DNA of 64,000 bases from Brevundimonas sp. MYb52 (GCF_002979535.1 NZ_PCPB01000005.1:1-64000), one strand, 5' to 3'. Shown: positions 22,808 to 32,678, numbered from the stretch's first letter. Program-made: numbers and translations. The notes: generated by a model not told the origin, from the letters alone.

Positions 22808-23042
22808 AAGAGTCTCCGGGGGCGGTCTCCGGGCGGAAAGGGAGCCCGGCGAACGGTCAGGATCGTGGCTTTGCGGTCAACGGCGCCTGAACAAGCGTGG
22901 TGAACGGCGGTCTTTTTGCGGAAATCCGCCGCATCGGGGCCGTTATTGGTGTATAGAGACCGCCTCCTCATCGCCCGGCCGGCTGTTCGCCTTGGCCGGG
23001 CGCGGTCGTTTTACGGCCGCCATGCTCTTTTTCAGGTCGTAT

Positions 23043-25031
23043 ATGCCCTTTCCCGCGATCCACCCCGCGCTAGACCGCGCTCTCGCCAACAAGGGCTATG
23101 CCGAGCCCACGCCGGTCCAGGCGGCGGTTCTGGACAACCACGGCGAGGCCGACATGCTGGTTTCGGCCCAGACCGGATCGGGCAAGACGGTGGCCTTCGG
23201 CCTGGCGGCCGCTTCGTCCCTGCTCGGCGACAATGAAAGCTTCGGTCCCGCTGACGCGCCGCTGATGCTGGCGATCGCGCCGACGCGTGAACTGGCGCTG
23301 CAGGTCTCGGCCGAGCTGGAATGGCTGTACGGCCAGTCGGGCGCCAAGATCACCACCTGCGTCGGCGGCATGGACGCCCGCAAGGAAGCGCGCGCCCTGA
23401 ACTTCGGCATCCACATCGTGGTCGGCACCCCCGGCCGCCTGAAGGACCACATCGACCGCGGCAACCTCGATCTGTCGGCGCTGAAGGTGCTGGTGCTCGA
23501 CGAGGCCGACGAGATGCTCGACATGGGCTTCCGCGAGGACCTGGAATACATCCTCGAGCAGTCGCCGGCGGAACGCCGCACCCTGCTGTTCTCGGCGACC
23601 ATCGCCCGCGACATCGCCATGATGGCCAAGCGCTATCAGCGCGACGCCGTGCGCATCGACACCGTCGACCGCAGCCAGCCGCACAGCGACATCGAATATC
23701 GCGCCCTGCGCATCGCCCCGAACGAGATCGAGCACGCGGTCGTCAACGTGCTGCGCTTCTATGAGGCGCCGGGCGCTCTGGTCTTCTGCTCGACGCGCGA
23801 CAGCGTGCGTCACCTGCAGTCGTCGCTGCTGGAGCGCGGTTTCGCGACCGTGGCCCTCTCCGGCGAAATGGGCCAGCGCGAGCGCACCGACGCCCTGCAG
23901 GCTCTGCGTGACGGTCGCGCCCGCGTCTGCGTCGCCACCGACGTGGCCGCGCGCGGTCTGGACCTGCCCGACCTGGGTCTGGTGATCCACGCCGAACTGC
24001 CGATCAACAAGGCGACCATGCTGCACCGCTCGGGCCGCACCGGCCGCGCGGGCAAGAAGGGCACCTCCATCCTGCTGGTGCCGAGCAGTCGCCGCCGCAA
24101 GGCCGAGATGCTGCTGGGCTCGGCAGGCGTCGAAGCGACCTGGGCCGGCGCCCCGACCGCCGACGAGATCCTGGCCAAGGACGAGCAGCGCCTGCTGGCT
24201 GCGCCCGTCTTCGCTCAGGAAGGCAATGAGGACGACGCCGGCCTGATCGCCAAGCTGGTGGCCGAGCGCACGTCTGAGGATCTGGCCCGCGCCCTGCTGG
24301 TCCTGCTGCGCAAGGACCTGCCGGCCCCCGAAGACCTGGTCGATCCCGGCCAGGGCCCGCAGCGTAAGCCGCGCGGCGAGAGCGGCGACGCCTTCGCCGC
24401 CGGCGCCTCGCCCTTCGAGCGTCTGCAGCCGGATCAGGTCTCGTGGTTCCGCATGGACATCGGCCGCAACCAAAACGCCGACCCCAAGTGGCTGATCCCC
24501 ATGATCTGCCGCATCGGCGGCATCACCAAGCAGCAGATCGGCGCGATCAAGACCTTCCCCGAAGAGACCCGCTTCGAGATCGCCAACACCCACGTCGAGG
24601 CCTTCAGGAAACTGGCGGCCATGAACACCAACGAGGCGAACATCTCGCCTTCGGAGGCTCCGCATTCGGGCATGTTCAAGGGCGGCGCGCGCAACCGCCG
24701 CGACGAAGGCGGCGAGCGTCCCTACGCCAAGAAGCCCTTCCGCCGCGACGAGGGCGGCGAGGGCGAGCGCCCGCCGTTCAAGAAGAAGCCGTGGCAGCCG
24801 CGCGAGGGTGAAGGCGGGGCCGAGCGTCCGGCCTTCAACAAGAAGCCCTACGCCCCGCGCGCCGATGGCGAACGCGCCGAAGGCGGTTTCCCCAAGGGGC
24901 CGGGCGCCAAGAAGCCGTTCAAGCCCAAGTCGGACTTCAAGGCCGGCGGCAAGCCGGGCTTCAAGCCGGCGGGCAAGCCCGGCGCCAAGCCGTTCAACAA
25001 GGCCGGCAAGCCCGGCAAGCGCTTCGACTGA
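23043..25031 (+). CDS. DEAD-box ATP-dependent RNA helicase (DeaD/CsdA-like)
   Basis: A 662-residue RNA helicase. In order: Q motif (GYAEPTPVQAAVL), motif I AQTGSGKT, Ia PTRELALQ, DEAD in VLVLDEADEMLDMGF, SAT motif (LLFSATIARD), motifs V-VI (ATDVAARGLDLPDL; HRSGRTGRAGKKG). Near residue 470-530 lies a DbpA/CsdA-type RNA-binding domain (SWFRMDIGRNQNADPKWLIPMICRIGGITKQQIGAIK). The last 110 residues are a basic, low-complexity tail with repeated KKPF/KPGFKP units. It probably works in ribosome assembly or mRNA turnover in the cold. The ATG at 23043 gives the family N-terminus. About 180 bases of leader precede it. Confidence 0.93.
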   Translation: MPFPAIHPALDRALANKGYAEPTPVQAAVLDNHGEADMLVSAQTGSGKTVAFGLAAASSLLGDNESFGPADAPLMLAIAPTRELALQVSAELEWLYGQSGAKITTCVGGMDARKEARALNFGIHIVVGTPGRLKDHIDRGNLDLSALKVLVLDEADEMLDMGFREDLEYILEQSPAERRTLLFSATIARDIAMMAKRYQRDAVRIDTVDRSQPHSDIEYRALRIAPNEIEHAVVNVLRFYEAPGALVFCSTRDSVRHLQSSLLERGFATVALSGEMGQRERTDALQALRDGRARVCVATDVAARGLDLPDLGLVIHAELPINKATMLHRSGRTGRAGKKGTSILLVPSSRRRKAEMLLGSAGVEATWAGAPTADEILAKDEQRLLAAPVFAQEGNEDDAGLIAKLVAERTSEDLARALLVLLRKDLPAPEDLVDPGQGPQRKPRGESGDAFAAGASPFERLQPDQVSWFRMDIGRNQNADPKWLIPMICRIGGITKQQIGAIKTFPEETRFEIANTHVEAFRKLAAMNTNEANISPSEAPHSGMFKGGARNRRDEGGERPYAKKPFRRDEGGEGERPPFKKKPWQPREGEGGAERPAFNKKPYAPRADGERAEGGFPKGPGAKKPFKPKSDFKAGGKPGFKPAGKPGAKPFNKAGKPGKRFD

Positions 25032-25044
25032 TTGATCCCTGACT

Positions 25045-25068
25045 TGCCCCCGGTTCGATCCGGGGGCA
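25045..25068. repeat. Perfect hairpin between helicase and DUF962 genes
   Basis: TGCCCCCGG / CCGGGGGCA with a 6-base loop. There is no T run after it, so termination is uncertain. It could be a minimal member of the palindromic repeat family. Confidence 0.5.
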
Positions 25069-25078
25069 GGCTGCGGCC

Positions 25079-25399
25079 ATGAGCACCGAACATCCTCAAG
25101 GCCGATACGCCTCGTTCGAGGCGTTTTACCCCAACTACATCCATGAGCATTCCAACCGGACCTGCCGCCGCATCCATGTGGTCGGAACAGGGCTGGTGAT
25201 CGCCGCCTTTCTGGCCTTTTGCGTCTCGCTGAACGCCTGGTGGCTGCTGGCCATGCCCCTGGTCGGCTACGGCTTCGCCTGGGTCGGGCATTTCTTCTTC
25301 GAGAAGAACCGGCCGGCGACCTTCAAATATCCGCTGTGGAGCCTGATGGGGGATTTCCGCCTCTTCTTCGAGACGGTGACGGGGCGGCGGAGGTTCTAG
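25079..25399 (+). CDS. DUF962 / Mpo1-like membrane protein
   Basis: A 106-residue protein with two or three hydrophobic helices. The family signature is visible: FEAFYPNYIHEHSNRTCRRIHVVGT at the N-terminus (conserved His residues), and FAWVGHFFFEKNRPATFKYPLWSLMGDFRLF. Yeast Mpo1 is an iron-dependent dioxygenase for 2-hydroxy fatty acids. The conserved histidines make a similar reaction possible, but this is inference. Confidence 0.88.
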   Translation: MSTEHPQGRYASFEAFYPNYIHEHSNRTCRRIHVVGTGLVIAAFLAFCVSLNAWWLLAMPLVGYGFAWVGHFFFEKNRPATFKYPLWSLMGDFRLFFETVTGRRRF

Positions 25400-25402
25400 C
25401 CG

Positions 25403-25455
25403 CCTCTTTCCTCCCCACTTTGTGGGGAGGGGGACCGCGAAGCGGTGGAGGGGCG
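25403..25455. repeat. Pair of intergenic palindromes
   Basis: CCTCCCCAC-TTT-GTGGGGAGG followed by GACCGC-GAA-GCGGTGG. The second motif, bordered by GGGGGACC and GGTGGAGGGG, is shared in style with the long repeat at 50.34-50.53 kb. Confidence 0.6.
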
Positions 25456-25476
25456 ACGCAGCTATTAGCGCTCAAA

Positions 25477-25513
25477 CAAAAAGGCGACCGGATCGCTCCG
25501 GTCGCCTTTTTTG
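25477..25513. terminator. Bidirectional terminator
   Basis: A 12-bp perfect stem AAGGCGACCGGA / TCCGGTCGCCTT with a 4-base loop, flanked by an A run on the left and a T run on the right. It serves the DUF962 gene (plus) and the 3D-domain gene (minus). Confidence 0.85.
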
Positions 25514-25532
25514 TCGGTGAGGCGGAAACCCC

Positions 25533-26087
25533 TTAGTTCGAGGCCGTTTCCCAGGCCGGGGGGCAGCCGTCGAAGTCGCCGGCGTCAGCGATGGTCAGGG
25601 TCTTCATGTTCAGGCTCATGGCCTGGCGCATCGAGCCGCGGCCGTGGCCGGTGTAGAGGTCGATCTTGGCGCCTTTGATCGCGCCGCCGGTGTCCGAGGC
25701 GTACCAGTAGCCGTCGTGGACGCCGCCGTCGGCCAGGCGCATGCCGACCGTCTCGCGGATGAACAGCTTGGTGCGGCGCGGGATGACGCGGGGATCGACG
25801 GCGACCGTGCGCATGGCGATGGGACGGCAACCCAGCGAGTCGTTGCCCGTCGCGCCGCCGCCGCCTGCATGATAGAGGCGGGCCGAGGCGCGCCAGTCGG
25901 GATCGCCCGCCATCAGCTCGGCCTGTTCGGCGGAGAGGGCGGAGGCATCGACGGAACTTTCAGCCGCCGCGGCGGTTTCCATTGCAGCCGTTTCGATCGC
26001 GACAACGGCTTCATAGGGCTGAGGCTCTCCGGAACCGGAGAAGGCCATAGCCCAGAACATGGCAAGCGCAGCGGCTGTGTTCAGCAT
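25533..26087 (-). CDS. 3D-domain protein (cell-wall-associated, MltA/YuiC-like fold)
   Basis: A 184-residue exported protein. A hydrophobic N-terminus (MLNTAAALAMFWAMAFSG) can act as signal peptide. After an Ala/Glu-rich linker comes the 3D (Asp-Asp-Asp) double-psi barrel: MRTVAVDPRVIPRRTKLFI, DGYWYASDTGGAIKG and KIDLYTGH. The three conserved aspartates are the one in VDPRVIP, the one in ASDTGG and the one in KIDLY. Related domains cleave peptidoglycan (MltA, stationary-phase survival proteins), so a wall-remodelling role is likely but not proven. Confidence 0.85.
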   Translation of the reverse strand: MLNTAAALAMFWAMAFSGSGEPQPYEAVVAIETAAMETAAAAESSVDASALSAEQAELMAGDPDWRASARLYHAGGGGATGNDSLGCRPIAMRTVAVDPRVIPRRTKLFIRETVGMRLADGGVHDGYWYASDTGGAIKGAKIDLYTGHGRGSMRQAMSLNMKTLTIADAGDFDGCPPAWETASN

Positions 26088-26489
26088 CGAACAGACTCAG
26101 GAAGCACCGGTCCCGACACGATCCGGCAGCGGGTTTTTGACCTCCAATTGTGGCAAAAACGTGTTGCTTGAGATCAGGCGCGCATCTGCGTCACGATCAT
26201 CGTTCGATTAGTCCACAGGTCCATGAGCATATCGCCCAAATGTCACAGCATATGTGGCAGCAACGAAATCAGTATTCATTCGTCATGGCTTCTATACTGT
26301 TCGGATCAGCTGTCCGGTTAACACCTAAGTCTGGACGCGTAACACTTTATTGCGAAGAATGTCTGCGTTTCGGTTCAAGATAACGGCGGCGTGATCGCCC
26401 GGCCACGCCCTGAGCGGCGTGGCTGGAGGCGGCGGCGGGAATGGGATAAGCGGTCGTTTCCCTTCGAAATTTTCCGCCGGTGTCCCCCG
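26088..26489. other. AT-rich intergenic region, divergent promoters
   Basis: About 400 bases without a convincing gene, between the divergent 3D-domain and nuclease genes. The central 250 bases (26140-26390) are clearly poorer in G+C than the surroundings. They contain short inverted motifs such as CACAGCATATGTGG (26240-26257). I see no tRNA or known riboswitch. An in-frame extension of the nuclease gene back to 26391 is arginine-rich and not signal-like, so it is left out. Confidence 0.4.
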
Positions 26490-27521
26490 ATGAAGCGTCA
26501 AGTCAAACGCCTGATGATCTCCGCCGCCGCCCTGATGCTGGTCGCGGCCCCCGCCGTTCAGGTCGACGCCTGGGGAAACACCGGCCACCGTCTGATCGGC
26601 GTCGCCGCCATGCGCGCCCTCAGCGACGACCTGCCCGCCTTCTTACGCACGCCGGGCGCCATCGCCGATGTCGGCGAACTGGCGCGCGAGCCTGACCGCT
26701 GGAAGGGGGCCGGTCAGCCGCACGACCGCGAGCGCGACACGGCCCACTTCATCGACTTCGACGACAACGGCTTTGCGATGAAGGCGAACGGCCCGTCCAT
26801 CGATGCCCTGCCGCGCCTGAAGTCGGACTTCGACACCGCCCTGGTGCAGGCGGGGATCAAGATCGACGAGGTCGGCTATCTGCCCTACGCCCTGATGGAC
26901 GCCTATCAGAACCTGGGTCGCGACTTCGCCTACTGGCGTGTGCTGACCGCCGCCGAGGGCCGTGAGACGGACCCCGGCAGGAAGGCCTGGTATCGCGCCG
27001 ACCGCGAGCGCCGCGAGGCCCTGATCCTGCGCGACATCGGCGTGCTGGCCCACTACGTCGGCGACGGCTCGCAGCCGCACCACACCTCGATCCACTTCAA
27101 CGGCTGGGGCGACTATCCCAACCCTGAGGGCTTCACCAACTCGCGTCGGACCCATGGCATCTTCGAGGGCGAGTTCACCTCGCGCGTCGCTCGTCTGGAC
27201 ACGGTCGAGGCGGCCATGAGCCAGCCTCAGGTCGCAAGCCTGGACCTGCGCGCCCGCACCGCCGGCTATCTGAAGACCACCCTGGGCACGGTCATTCCCT
27301 TCTATCGCCTGGAGAAGGCGGGCGGCTTCCGCGACGCCGACCCGCGCGGCGCAGCCTTCGTCACCGAGCGTCTGGCGGCGGGCGCGTCCGAACTGCGCGA
27401 CCTGATCATCCTCAGTTGGCGCGAGAGCGGCACGGCCTCCATCGGCTGGCCCGCCGTCAAGGTGGCCGAGGTCGAAGCCGGCACGGTCGACCCCTGGACC
27501 TCGATGATCGGCGAGGACTGA
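26490..27521 (+). CDS. S1/P1-type zinc nuclease, secreted
   Basis: A 343-residue secreted phosphodiesterase of the S1/P1 nuclease family. A signal peptide ends VQVDA, so cleavage exposes Trp28 as the new N-terminus (W-G-N-T-G-H). This is the S1/P1 arrangement in which the terminal Trp and following His bind zinc. Other ligand motifs are visible: AHFIDFDD, AHYVGDGSQPHH and HGIFEGEF. It should cleave single-stranded nucleic acid in the periplasm or outside the cell, perhaps for phosphate or nucleoside scavenging. No strong ribosome-binding site precedes the ATG. Confidence 0.9.
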   Translation: MKRQVKRLMISAAALMLVAAPAVQVDAWGNTGHRLIGVAAMRALSDDLPAFLRTPGAIADVGELAREPDRWKGAGQPHDRERDTAHFIDFDDNGFAMKANGPSIDALPRLKSDFDTALVQAGIKIDEVGYLPYALMDAYQNLGRDFAYWRVLTAAEGRETDPGRKAWYRADRERREALILRDIGVLAHYVGDGSQPHHTSIHFNGWGDYPNPEGFTNSRRTHGIFEGEFTSRVARLDTVEAAMSQPQVASLDLRARTAGYLKTTLGTVIPFYRLEKAGGFRDADPRGAAFVTERLAAGASELRDLIILSWRESGTASIGWPAVKVAEVEAGTVDPWTSMIGED

Positions 27522-27530
27522 TCCCGCCTT

Positions 27531-27672
27531 CCTTCTCCCCTTGTGGGAGAAGGTGGCAGGCGAAGCCTGACGGATGAGGGGTCACGCTGCGGCTGGCCGC
27601 GTCATTCTTGTCGACTGATGAGAAACCCCTCATCCGGCCCTGCGGGCCACCTTCTCCCGCAAGGGGAGAAGG
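27531..27672. repeat. Long inverted repeat between nuclease and trmJ
   Basis: Outer arms CCTTCTCCCCTTGTGGGAG… and …CTCCCGCAAGGGGAGAAGG, inner arms GGATGAGGGGT / ACCCCTCATCC, enclosing a variable core. It folds into one long cruciform or RNA hairpin. It ends 15 bases before the trmJ start. Confidence 0.75.
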
Positions 27673-27687
27673 ACTAAAGACCGCCCC

Positions 27688-28476
27688 ATGACTGAACTCA
27701 CGCCCCCCGTCGTCATCCTCGACAAGTCCCAGATGGCCGAGAACATCGGCGCGGTCGCTCGCGTCATGGCGAACTTCGGCCTGACGGAACTGCGGCTGGT
27801 CAGCCCGCGCGACGGCTGGCCCCAGGAACGCGCCTGGGCCACCGCATCGGGCGCCGACTGGGTGCTGGAGGGGGTCAAGGTCTTCGACAGCGTGGCCGAG
27901 GCGATCCGCGACCTGAACACCGTCTTCGCCACCACCGCCCGCCCGCGCGAGACGCGCCAGCCGGTGCGCACCCCGCGTGAAAGCGCCCGCATCCTCTATG
28001 ACGACACGGCCTCGGGGCTGAAGACCGGCCTGCTGTTCGGCGGCGAACGGGCGGGGCTGGAGACCACCGACATCGCCCTGTGCGCCGGGATCACCACCAT
28101 CCCCATCGACCCGCGCCACCATTCGCTGAACCTGGCCCAGGCCGTGGCCATCAACGCCTATGAGTGGCGCACCCTGATCCTCGACGCCCCGCCGCCGCGC
28201 TTCCGCGAAGGCGAGCCGCCCGCGTCGAACGAACTGCTGGTCGGGATGTACGAGCACTTCGAGGCCGAGCTTGAGGCTGGCGGCTTCTTCCACCCGCCCG
28301 AGAAGAAGCCGTCCATGAGCCAGAACCTGCGCGTCATGCTGGGCCGCGCCGCCTTCACCGAGCAGGAAGTCGCCACCATGCGCGGCGCCATCCACGCCCT
28401 GGCCAAGGGCCGCGGCCGGGTGCTGGCCAAGCTGGCCGAGAAGCGCGCGGCGGAAGCGAAGAAGGGCGGCGAATAG
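27688..28476 (+). CDS. trmJ: tRNA (cytidine/uridine-32-2'-O)-methyltransferase TrmJ
   Basis: A 262-residue SPOUT-fold RNA 2'-O-methyltransferase using S-adenosylmethionine. The trefoil-knot signature is present: PVVILDKSQMAENIGAVARVMANFG (motif 1 with the conserved Asn-Ile-Gly), LLFGGERAGLETTDIALC (motif 2) and SLNLAQAVAINAYEW (motif 3). The long C-terminal helical extension and motif spacing favour TrmJ (tRNA position 32) over TrmH or RlmB. Confidence 0.85.
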   Translation: MTELTPPVVILDKSQMAENIGAVARVMANFGLTELRLVSPRDGWPQERAWATASGADWVLEGVKVFDSVAEAIRDLNTVFATTARPRETRQPVRTPRESARILYDDTASGLKTGLLFGGERAGLETTDIALCAGITTIPIDPRHHSLNLAQAVAINAYEWRTLILDAPPPRFREGEPPASNELLVGMYEHFEAELEAGGFFHPPEKKPSMSQNLRVMLGRAAFTEQEVATMRGAIHALAKGRGRVLAKLAEKRAAEAKKGGE

Positions 28477-28493
28477 GCTCGCCCCCCGTCCGT

Positions 28494-28621
28494 CATCCTC
28501 GGGGCGGCGCAGCCGAACCCGGGGACCCAGACGGTTGAGCGAGCGCCGCCTTGTCCTGTTCGCGCCTTGCGTGCTGAATGGTCTGGGTTCCGGGTTCGGC
28601 TGCGCTGCCCCGGAATGACGG
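28494..28621. repeat. Palindromic repeat, copy A
   Basis: About 128 bases bounded by CCGTCATCC and GGAATGACGG, with internal arms CCGAACCCGGGGACCCAGAC / GTCTGGGTTCCGGGTTCGG-type sequence. A near-identical copy lies at 28948-29073 beyond the broken GIY-YIG gene. Confidence 0.8.
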
Positions 28622-28635
28622 CAGGGGAGGAGGGG

Positions 28636-28937
28636 GTGTTGCGAAACCCAGACGCGATCATCGCCGCCTACATCATGGCCAGTCGCCGTAATGGCACGAT
28701 CTACACGGGCGTCACCAGCGACCTTCATGCCCGAGTGTGGAAGCACAAACTCGGGACGTTTACGGGCTTCACCGATGATCACGGCTGCAAGGGGCGTGGT
28801 TCGAGCCTCATCTGGGCATGACCGAAGCCATCACCCGCGAGAAGCAGATCAAGAAGTGGCGACGCGCATGGAAGCTGGCGCTGATCGAAGCCGCCAATCC
28901 GGTATGGGAAGACCTGGCGGCGGATTGGTATGGCTGA
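28636..28937 (+). pseudogene. Frameshifted GIY-YIG endonuclease-domain gene
   Basis: Codons from 28636 give IIAAYIMASRRNGTIYTGVT and a following SDLHARVWKHKLGTFTGFTDDHGCK, the N-terminal half of a small UvrC-like GIY-YIG protein (family members run about 95 residues). The frame then ends early. The expected C-terminal half (WFEPHLGMTEAITREKQIKK, then WRRAWKLALIEAANPVWEDL) is in another frame and runs to a stop at 28937. Against the usual GCKRLVWFE join, four bases seem to be missing near 28792-28797. Either a real deletion or a sequencing error. A GTG start with GGGGAGGAGG upstream is assumed. Confidence 0.8.
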
Positions 28938-28947
28938 CCCCTCATGC

Positions 28948-29073
28948 CGTCATCCCGGGGCGCGAAGCGAACCCGGGACCCAGGCGGTTGATCGGGTCGC
29001 GCCTTGTCCTGTAGCCGCCCCGCGTGTTGAACGGTCTGGGTTCCGGGTTCGGCTGCGCCGCCCCGGAATGACG
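28948..29073. repeat. Palindromic repeat, copy B
   Basis: Near-duplicate of the copy at 28494-28621, with the same CCGTCATCC…GGAATGACGG ends, shared CGCCTTGTCCTGT core and GTCTGGGTTCCGGGTTCGGC right arm. It ends 8 bases before the ynfA start and supplies part of its ribosome-binding site. Confidence 0.8.
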
Positions 29074-29081
29074 GAGATAGA

Positions 29082-29405
29082 ATGAAACTCGCCCTCATTT
29101 ACCCGCTGGCCGCCCTGGCCGAGATCGGCGGCTGCTTCGCCTTCTGGGCCTGGCTGAAGCTGGATCGGTCGCCGGTCTGGCTGGTTCCGGGCGTGGTCAG
29201 CCTGATCGCCTTCGCCTGGTTGCTGACGCTGGTTCCGGCCGAGACGGCGGGGCGGGCGTTTGCGGCCTATGGCGGGGTCTATATCTGCGCCTCGCTGGCC
29301 TGGATGGCGCTGGTCGAGAAGACGACGCCGGACCGCTGGGACCTGATCGGCGGGGCGGTCTGCCTGATCGGGGCGGGGGTCATCCTGTTCGGCCCGCGCG
29401 GCTAG
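29082..29405 (+). CDS. YnfA/UPF0060 small membrane protein
   Basis: A 107-residue inner-membrane protein with four hydrophobic helices. The UPF0060 signature is clear: [44 protein letters not shown] and the C-terminal [23 protein letters not shown]. The fold is like small-multidrug-resistance (EmrE-type) proteins, and the function is not established. GGAG precedes the ATG by 6 bases. Its 3' end overlaps the convergent sirtuin gene by 4 bases. Confidence 0.93.
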   Translation: MKLALIYPLAALAEIGGCFAFWAWLKLDRSPVWLVPGVVSLIAFAWLLTLVPAETAGRAFAAYGGVYICASLAWMALVEKTTPDRWDLIGGAVCLIGAGVILFGPRG

Positions 29406-30103
29406 AGGTCCGCGAAGAACCCCGGCACGGCCTCGGTGGCGGGGCCATAGACGCCCTCGTCGAACAGGCGGGCGCCTTGCGTCGGCTCCAGATTGATCTC
29501 CACCGTCCGCGCCCCGGCCATGCGCGCCTGTTGCACAAAGCCCGCCGCCGGATAGACGGCGCCCGAGGTGCCGATGGAGACGAACAGGTCGCACCGCTCC
29601 AGCGCCGCCTCGATCCGCTCCATCTGAAGCGGCATCTCCCCGAACCAGACGATGTGCGGACGTAAAGTTCCCTGCGGATGATGCGGCGAGGCGTGCGCGA
29701 TCTCCAGATCGTCGGTCCAGTCGCAGACGACGCCGGAGGCGGTGCAACGCGCCTTGTTCAACTCGCCATGCATATGGATCAGCTCGAACCCCGAGGCGGG
29801 CGGCGTGTCCATGTGCGCACGGTCGTGCAGGTCGTCGACGTTCTGCGTCACCAGCAGGAAGTCGCCCCGCCACCGCGCCGCCAGATCGGCCAATGCCTGG
29901 TGCGCGGCGTTGGGCTGAACCCTGGCCAGATGCCGCCGCCGCTGGTTGTAGAAGTCCTGCACCAGGGCCGGGTTGGCCGCGAAGCCCTCGGGCGTCGCTA
30001 CATCCTGGATGCGATGCCCCTCCCACAGCCCGTCCGAGGCGCGAAAGGTCGGCACGCCGCTCTCGGCTGAGACGCCGGCGCCGGTCAGGACGACGAGGTT
30101 CAT
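29402..30103 (-). CDS. Sirtuin NAD-dependent protein deacylase (CobB-like)
   Basis: A 233-residue sirtuin. NAD-binding motifs are [14 protein letters not shown] and TQNVDDLH; catalytic His112 lies in HMHGE, and VWFGEMP and [13 protein letters not shown] complete the Rossmann core. Tyr52 and Arg55 (FYNQRR) match the class III Y-x-x-R motif linked to desuccinylase activity. Zinc ribbon: only Cys120 and Cys127 are seen. The usual second Cys pair is absent (sequence HASPHHPQG). Acetyl-CoA synthetase, a classic sirtuin substrate, is encoded at 51.4 kb. The start overlaps the stop of the LysR gene (ATGA). Confidence 0.92.
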   Translation of the reverse strand: MNLVVLTGAGVSAESGVPTFRASDGLWEGHRIQDVATPEGFAANPALVQDFYNQRRRHLARVQPNAAHQALADLAARWRGDFLLVTQNVDDLHDRAHMDTPPASGFELIHMHGELNKARCTASGVVCDWTDDLEIAHASPHHPQGTLRPHIVWFGEMPLQMERIEAALERCDLFVSIGTSGAVYPAAGFVQQARMAGARTVEINLEPTQGARLFDEGVYGPATEAVPGFFADL

Positions 30104-30984
30104 GCGGGGCTCCTCTGGGCGAGACGGTCATGCAGCCAGTCGATCATGGCGCGGACCTTGGGCGGGACGTGGCGGGGGTGGGGATGGACGGCCCAGACGC
30201 CTTCGTCGGGCGGGCGGGCCTCGTCCAGCAGCGAGACGAGGGCGCCGGAGCTCAGCGCCTCGGCGACATAGAAGTCGGGCAGCTGGCACAGGCCGAGGCC
30301 TTGCAGGGCCGCATCCAGCACCGCCGCGCCGGAGTTGCAGCGCCAGCGGCCGGAGGGGCGAAGGGCGACCTCGCGCCCGGCCTCGGTGAAGCGCCAGTGC
30401 TCGGCCGAGCCGATCAGGCCATCGTGGCTTGCGATCTCGGACAGGTCACGCGGGGCGCCGCGCCGGGCCAGATAGTCGGGGCTGGTGCACAGGATCAGCC
30501 TTCGTGAGGCCAGCCGCCGCGCCATCAGCCGCGAGTCGGTCAGGTGGCCGAAGCGCACCGCTAGATCATAGCCGTCGCCGACCAGATCGCGCAGCCGATT
30601 GTCGAGGTCCAGCTCGATCCTCAGCTCCGGGTTCTGGCGCGCGAAGGCGTTGACGGCGGGGGCGATGAACCGCTCGCCATAGGAGACGGAACAGGTCATG
30701 CGCAGCAGGCCGCGCGGGGCCTGATCGTCCGGCTGGACGGCGGCCAGGGCCTCGTCGCGTTCGTCGATCAGGCGACGGCAACGGGCGAGGAATTCGCGGC
30801 CCGCGTCGGTCAGCTCGACCCGGCGGGTGGTGCGGTGGAGCAGGCGGGTCTGCAGCCGGTCCTCCAGCCGCGCGATCTCGCGGCTGACCGCCGAGGTCGA
30901 AAGGCCCAGCCGTCGGGCGGCGGCCGAGAAGCTGGCCTGTTCGGCGACAGCGGTGAATTCGTCGATCCCGTCCCAGCGGCTCAT
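30100..30984 (-). CDS. LysR-family transcriptional regulator
   Basis: A 294-residue regulator. The N-terminal LysR helix-turn-helix is [48 protein letters not shown]. The periplasmic-binding-like effector domain follows from about residue 90 ([34 protein letters not shown]). It is co-directional and overlapping with the sirtuin gene, and divergent from frmA. It could control either. The LTTR subgroup resembles those acting on neighbouring oxidoreductase genes, but the effector is unknown. Confidence 0.93.
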   Translation of the reverse strand: MSRWDGIDEFTAVAEQASFSAAARRLGLSTSAVSREIARLEDRLQTRLLHRTTRRVELTDAGREFLARCRRLIDERDEALAAVQPDDQAPRGLLRMTCSVSYGERFIAPAVNAFARQNPELRIELDLDNRLRDLVGDGYDLAVRFGHLTDSRLMARRLASRRLILCTSPDYLARRGAPRDLSEIASHDGLIGSAEHWRFTEAGREVALRPSGRWRCNSGAAVLDAALQGLGLCQLPDFYVAEALSSGALVSLLDEARPPDEGVWAVHPHPRHVPPKVRAMIDWLHDRLAQRSPA

Positions 30985-31153
30985 CGGGACGTTCGATCAT
31001 GATTGTTGCAACACGACAATAATGTTTTGCGGTTGTCGCCGTTTCGGCCAAGCGCGGTGCGGCGTAGAACTGACGCCAATTCAGCCACCGCCTGTCCCTG
31101 AAGCAGCGAGCGACCGCGTCGCGAGCGATAGGGACGTCCGAAGGACCTACATC

Positions 31154-32260
<1,107 letters not shown>

Positions 32261-32291
32261 CAGACTGGTGAAATGAGGCGGCGGGGCAGCG

Positions 32292-32678
32292 ATGAGCTAC
32301 GATCTTCTGGTGTTCGAGCCCGCCGCCGCTCCGGTCGAGCGTGACGCGTTTCAGGCCTGGTATGACGCCTTCATGCGTTGGGACGGTGCGTGGAATTACA
32401 ATGATCCCGCCGTCTGTTCGCCCGCTCTACAACGCTGGGAAGCGGGGATGCGGCGGCGATTCTGGGCGTTGAACGGCCCACATGCCTCGCGAACAGGGCC
32501 GTGGCTCAGGCCGTCCGATTCCGCAGACATCACCTGTGCGCCCAGCGCCATCTACGCGGGGTTTGCCTGGAGCCGCGCTGATGTGGCGCAGGAGTTGGCG
32601 CTCACCCTCGCCAAGCGGCATGGCGTGGGGTTCTATGATGTCAGTGGCGACGGCTCTGTCTGGCGACCAGATGTCTGA
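32292..32678 (+). CDS. Conserved hypothetical protein between frmA copies
   Basis: A 128-residue soluble protein, rich in Trp and Tyr (FQAWYDAFMRWDGAWNYNDPAV; ALNGPHASRTGPW; IYAGFAWSRADVA; HGVGFYDVSGDGSVW). It resembles a widespread family of small uncharacterised proteins that start MSYDLLVFEP and end GVGFYDVS. I cannot assign a function. The direct repeats around it suggest it was inserted into the frmA-GFA junction. Confidence 0.75.
   Translation: MSYDLLVFEPAAAPVERDAFQAWYDAFMRWDGAWNYNDPAVCSPALQRWEAGMRRRFWALNGPHASRTGPWLRPSDSADITCAPSAIYAGFAWSRADVAQELALTLAKRHGVGFYDVSGDGSVWRPDV

Noticed and set aside
25045-25068. A hairpin with GGTTCGATCC resembling a tRNA T-arm
   Set aside because: No acceptor, D or anticodon arms fit around it. 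It is a simple intergenic palindrome.
26325-26588. Short minus-strand open frame before the S1/P1 nuclease
   Set aside because: It overlaps the nuclease signal-peptide region antisense and shows no recognisable protein features.
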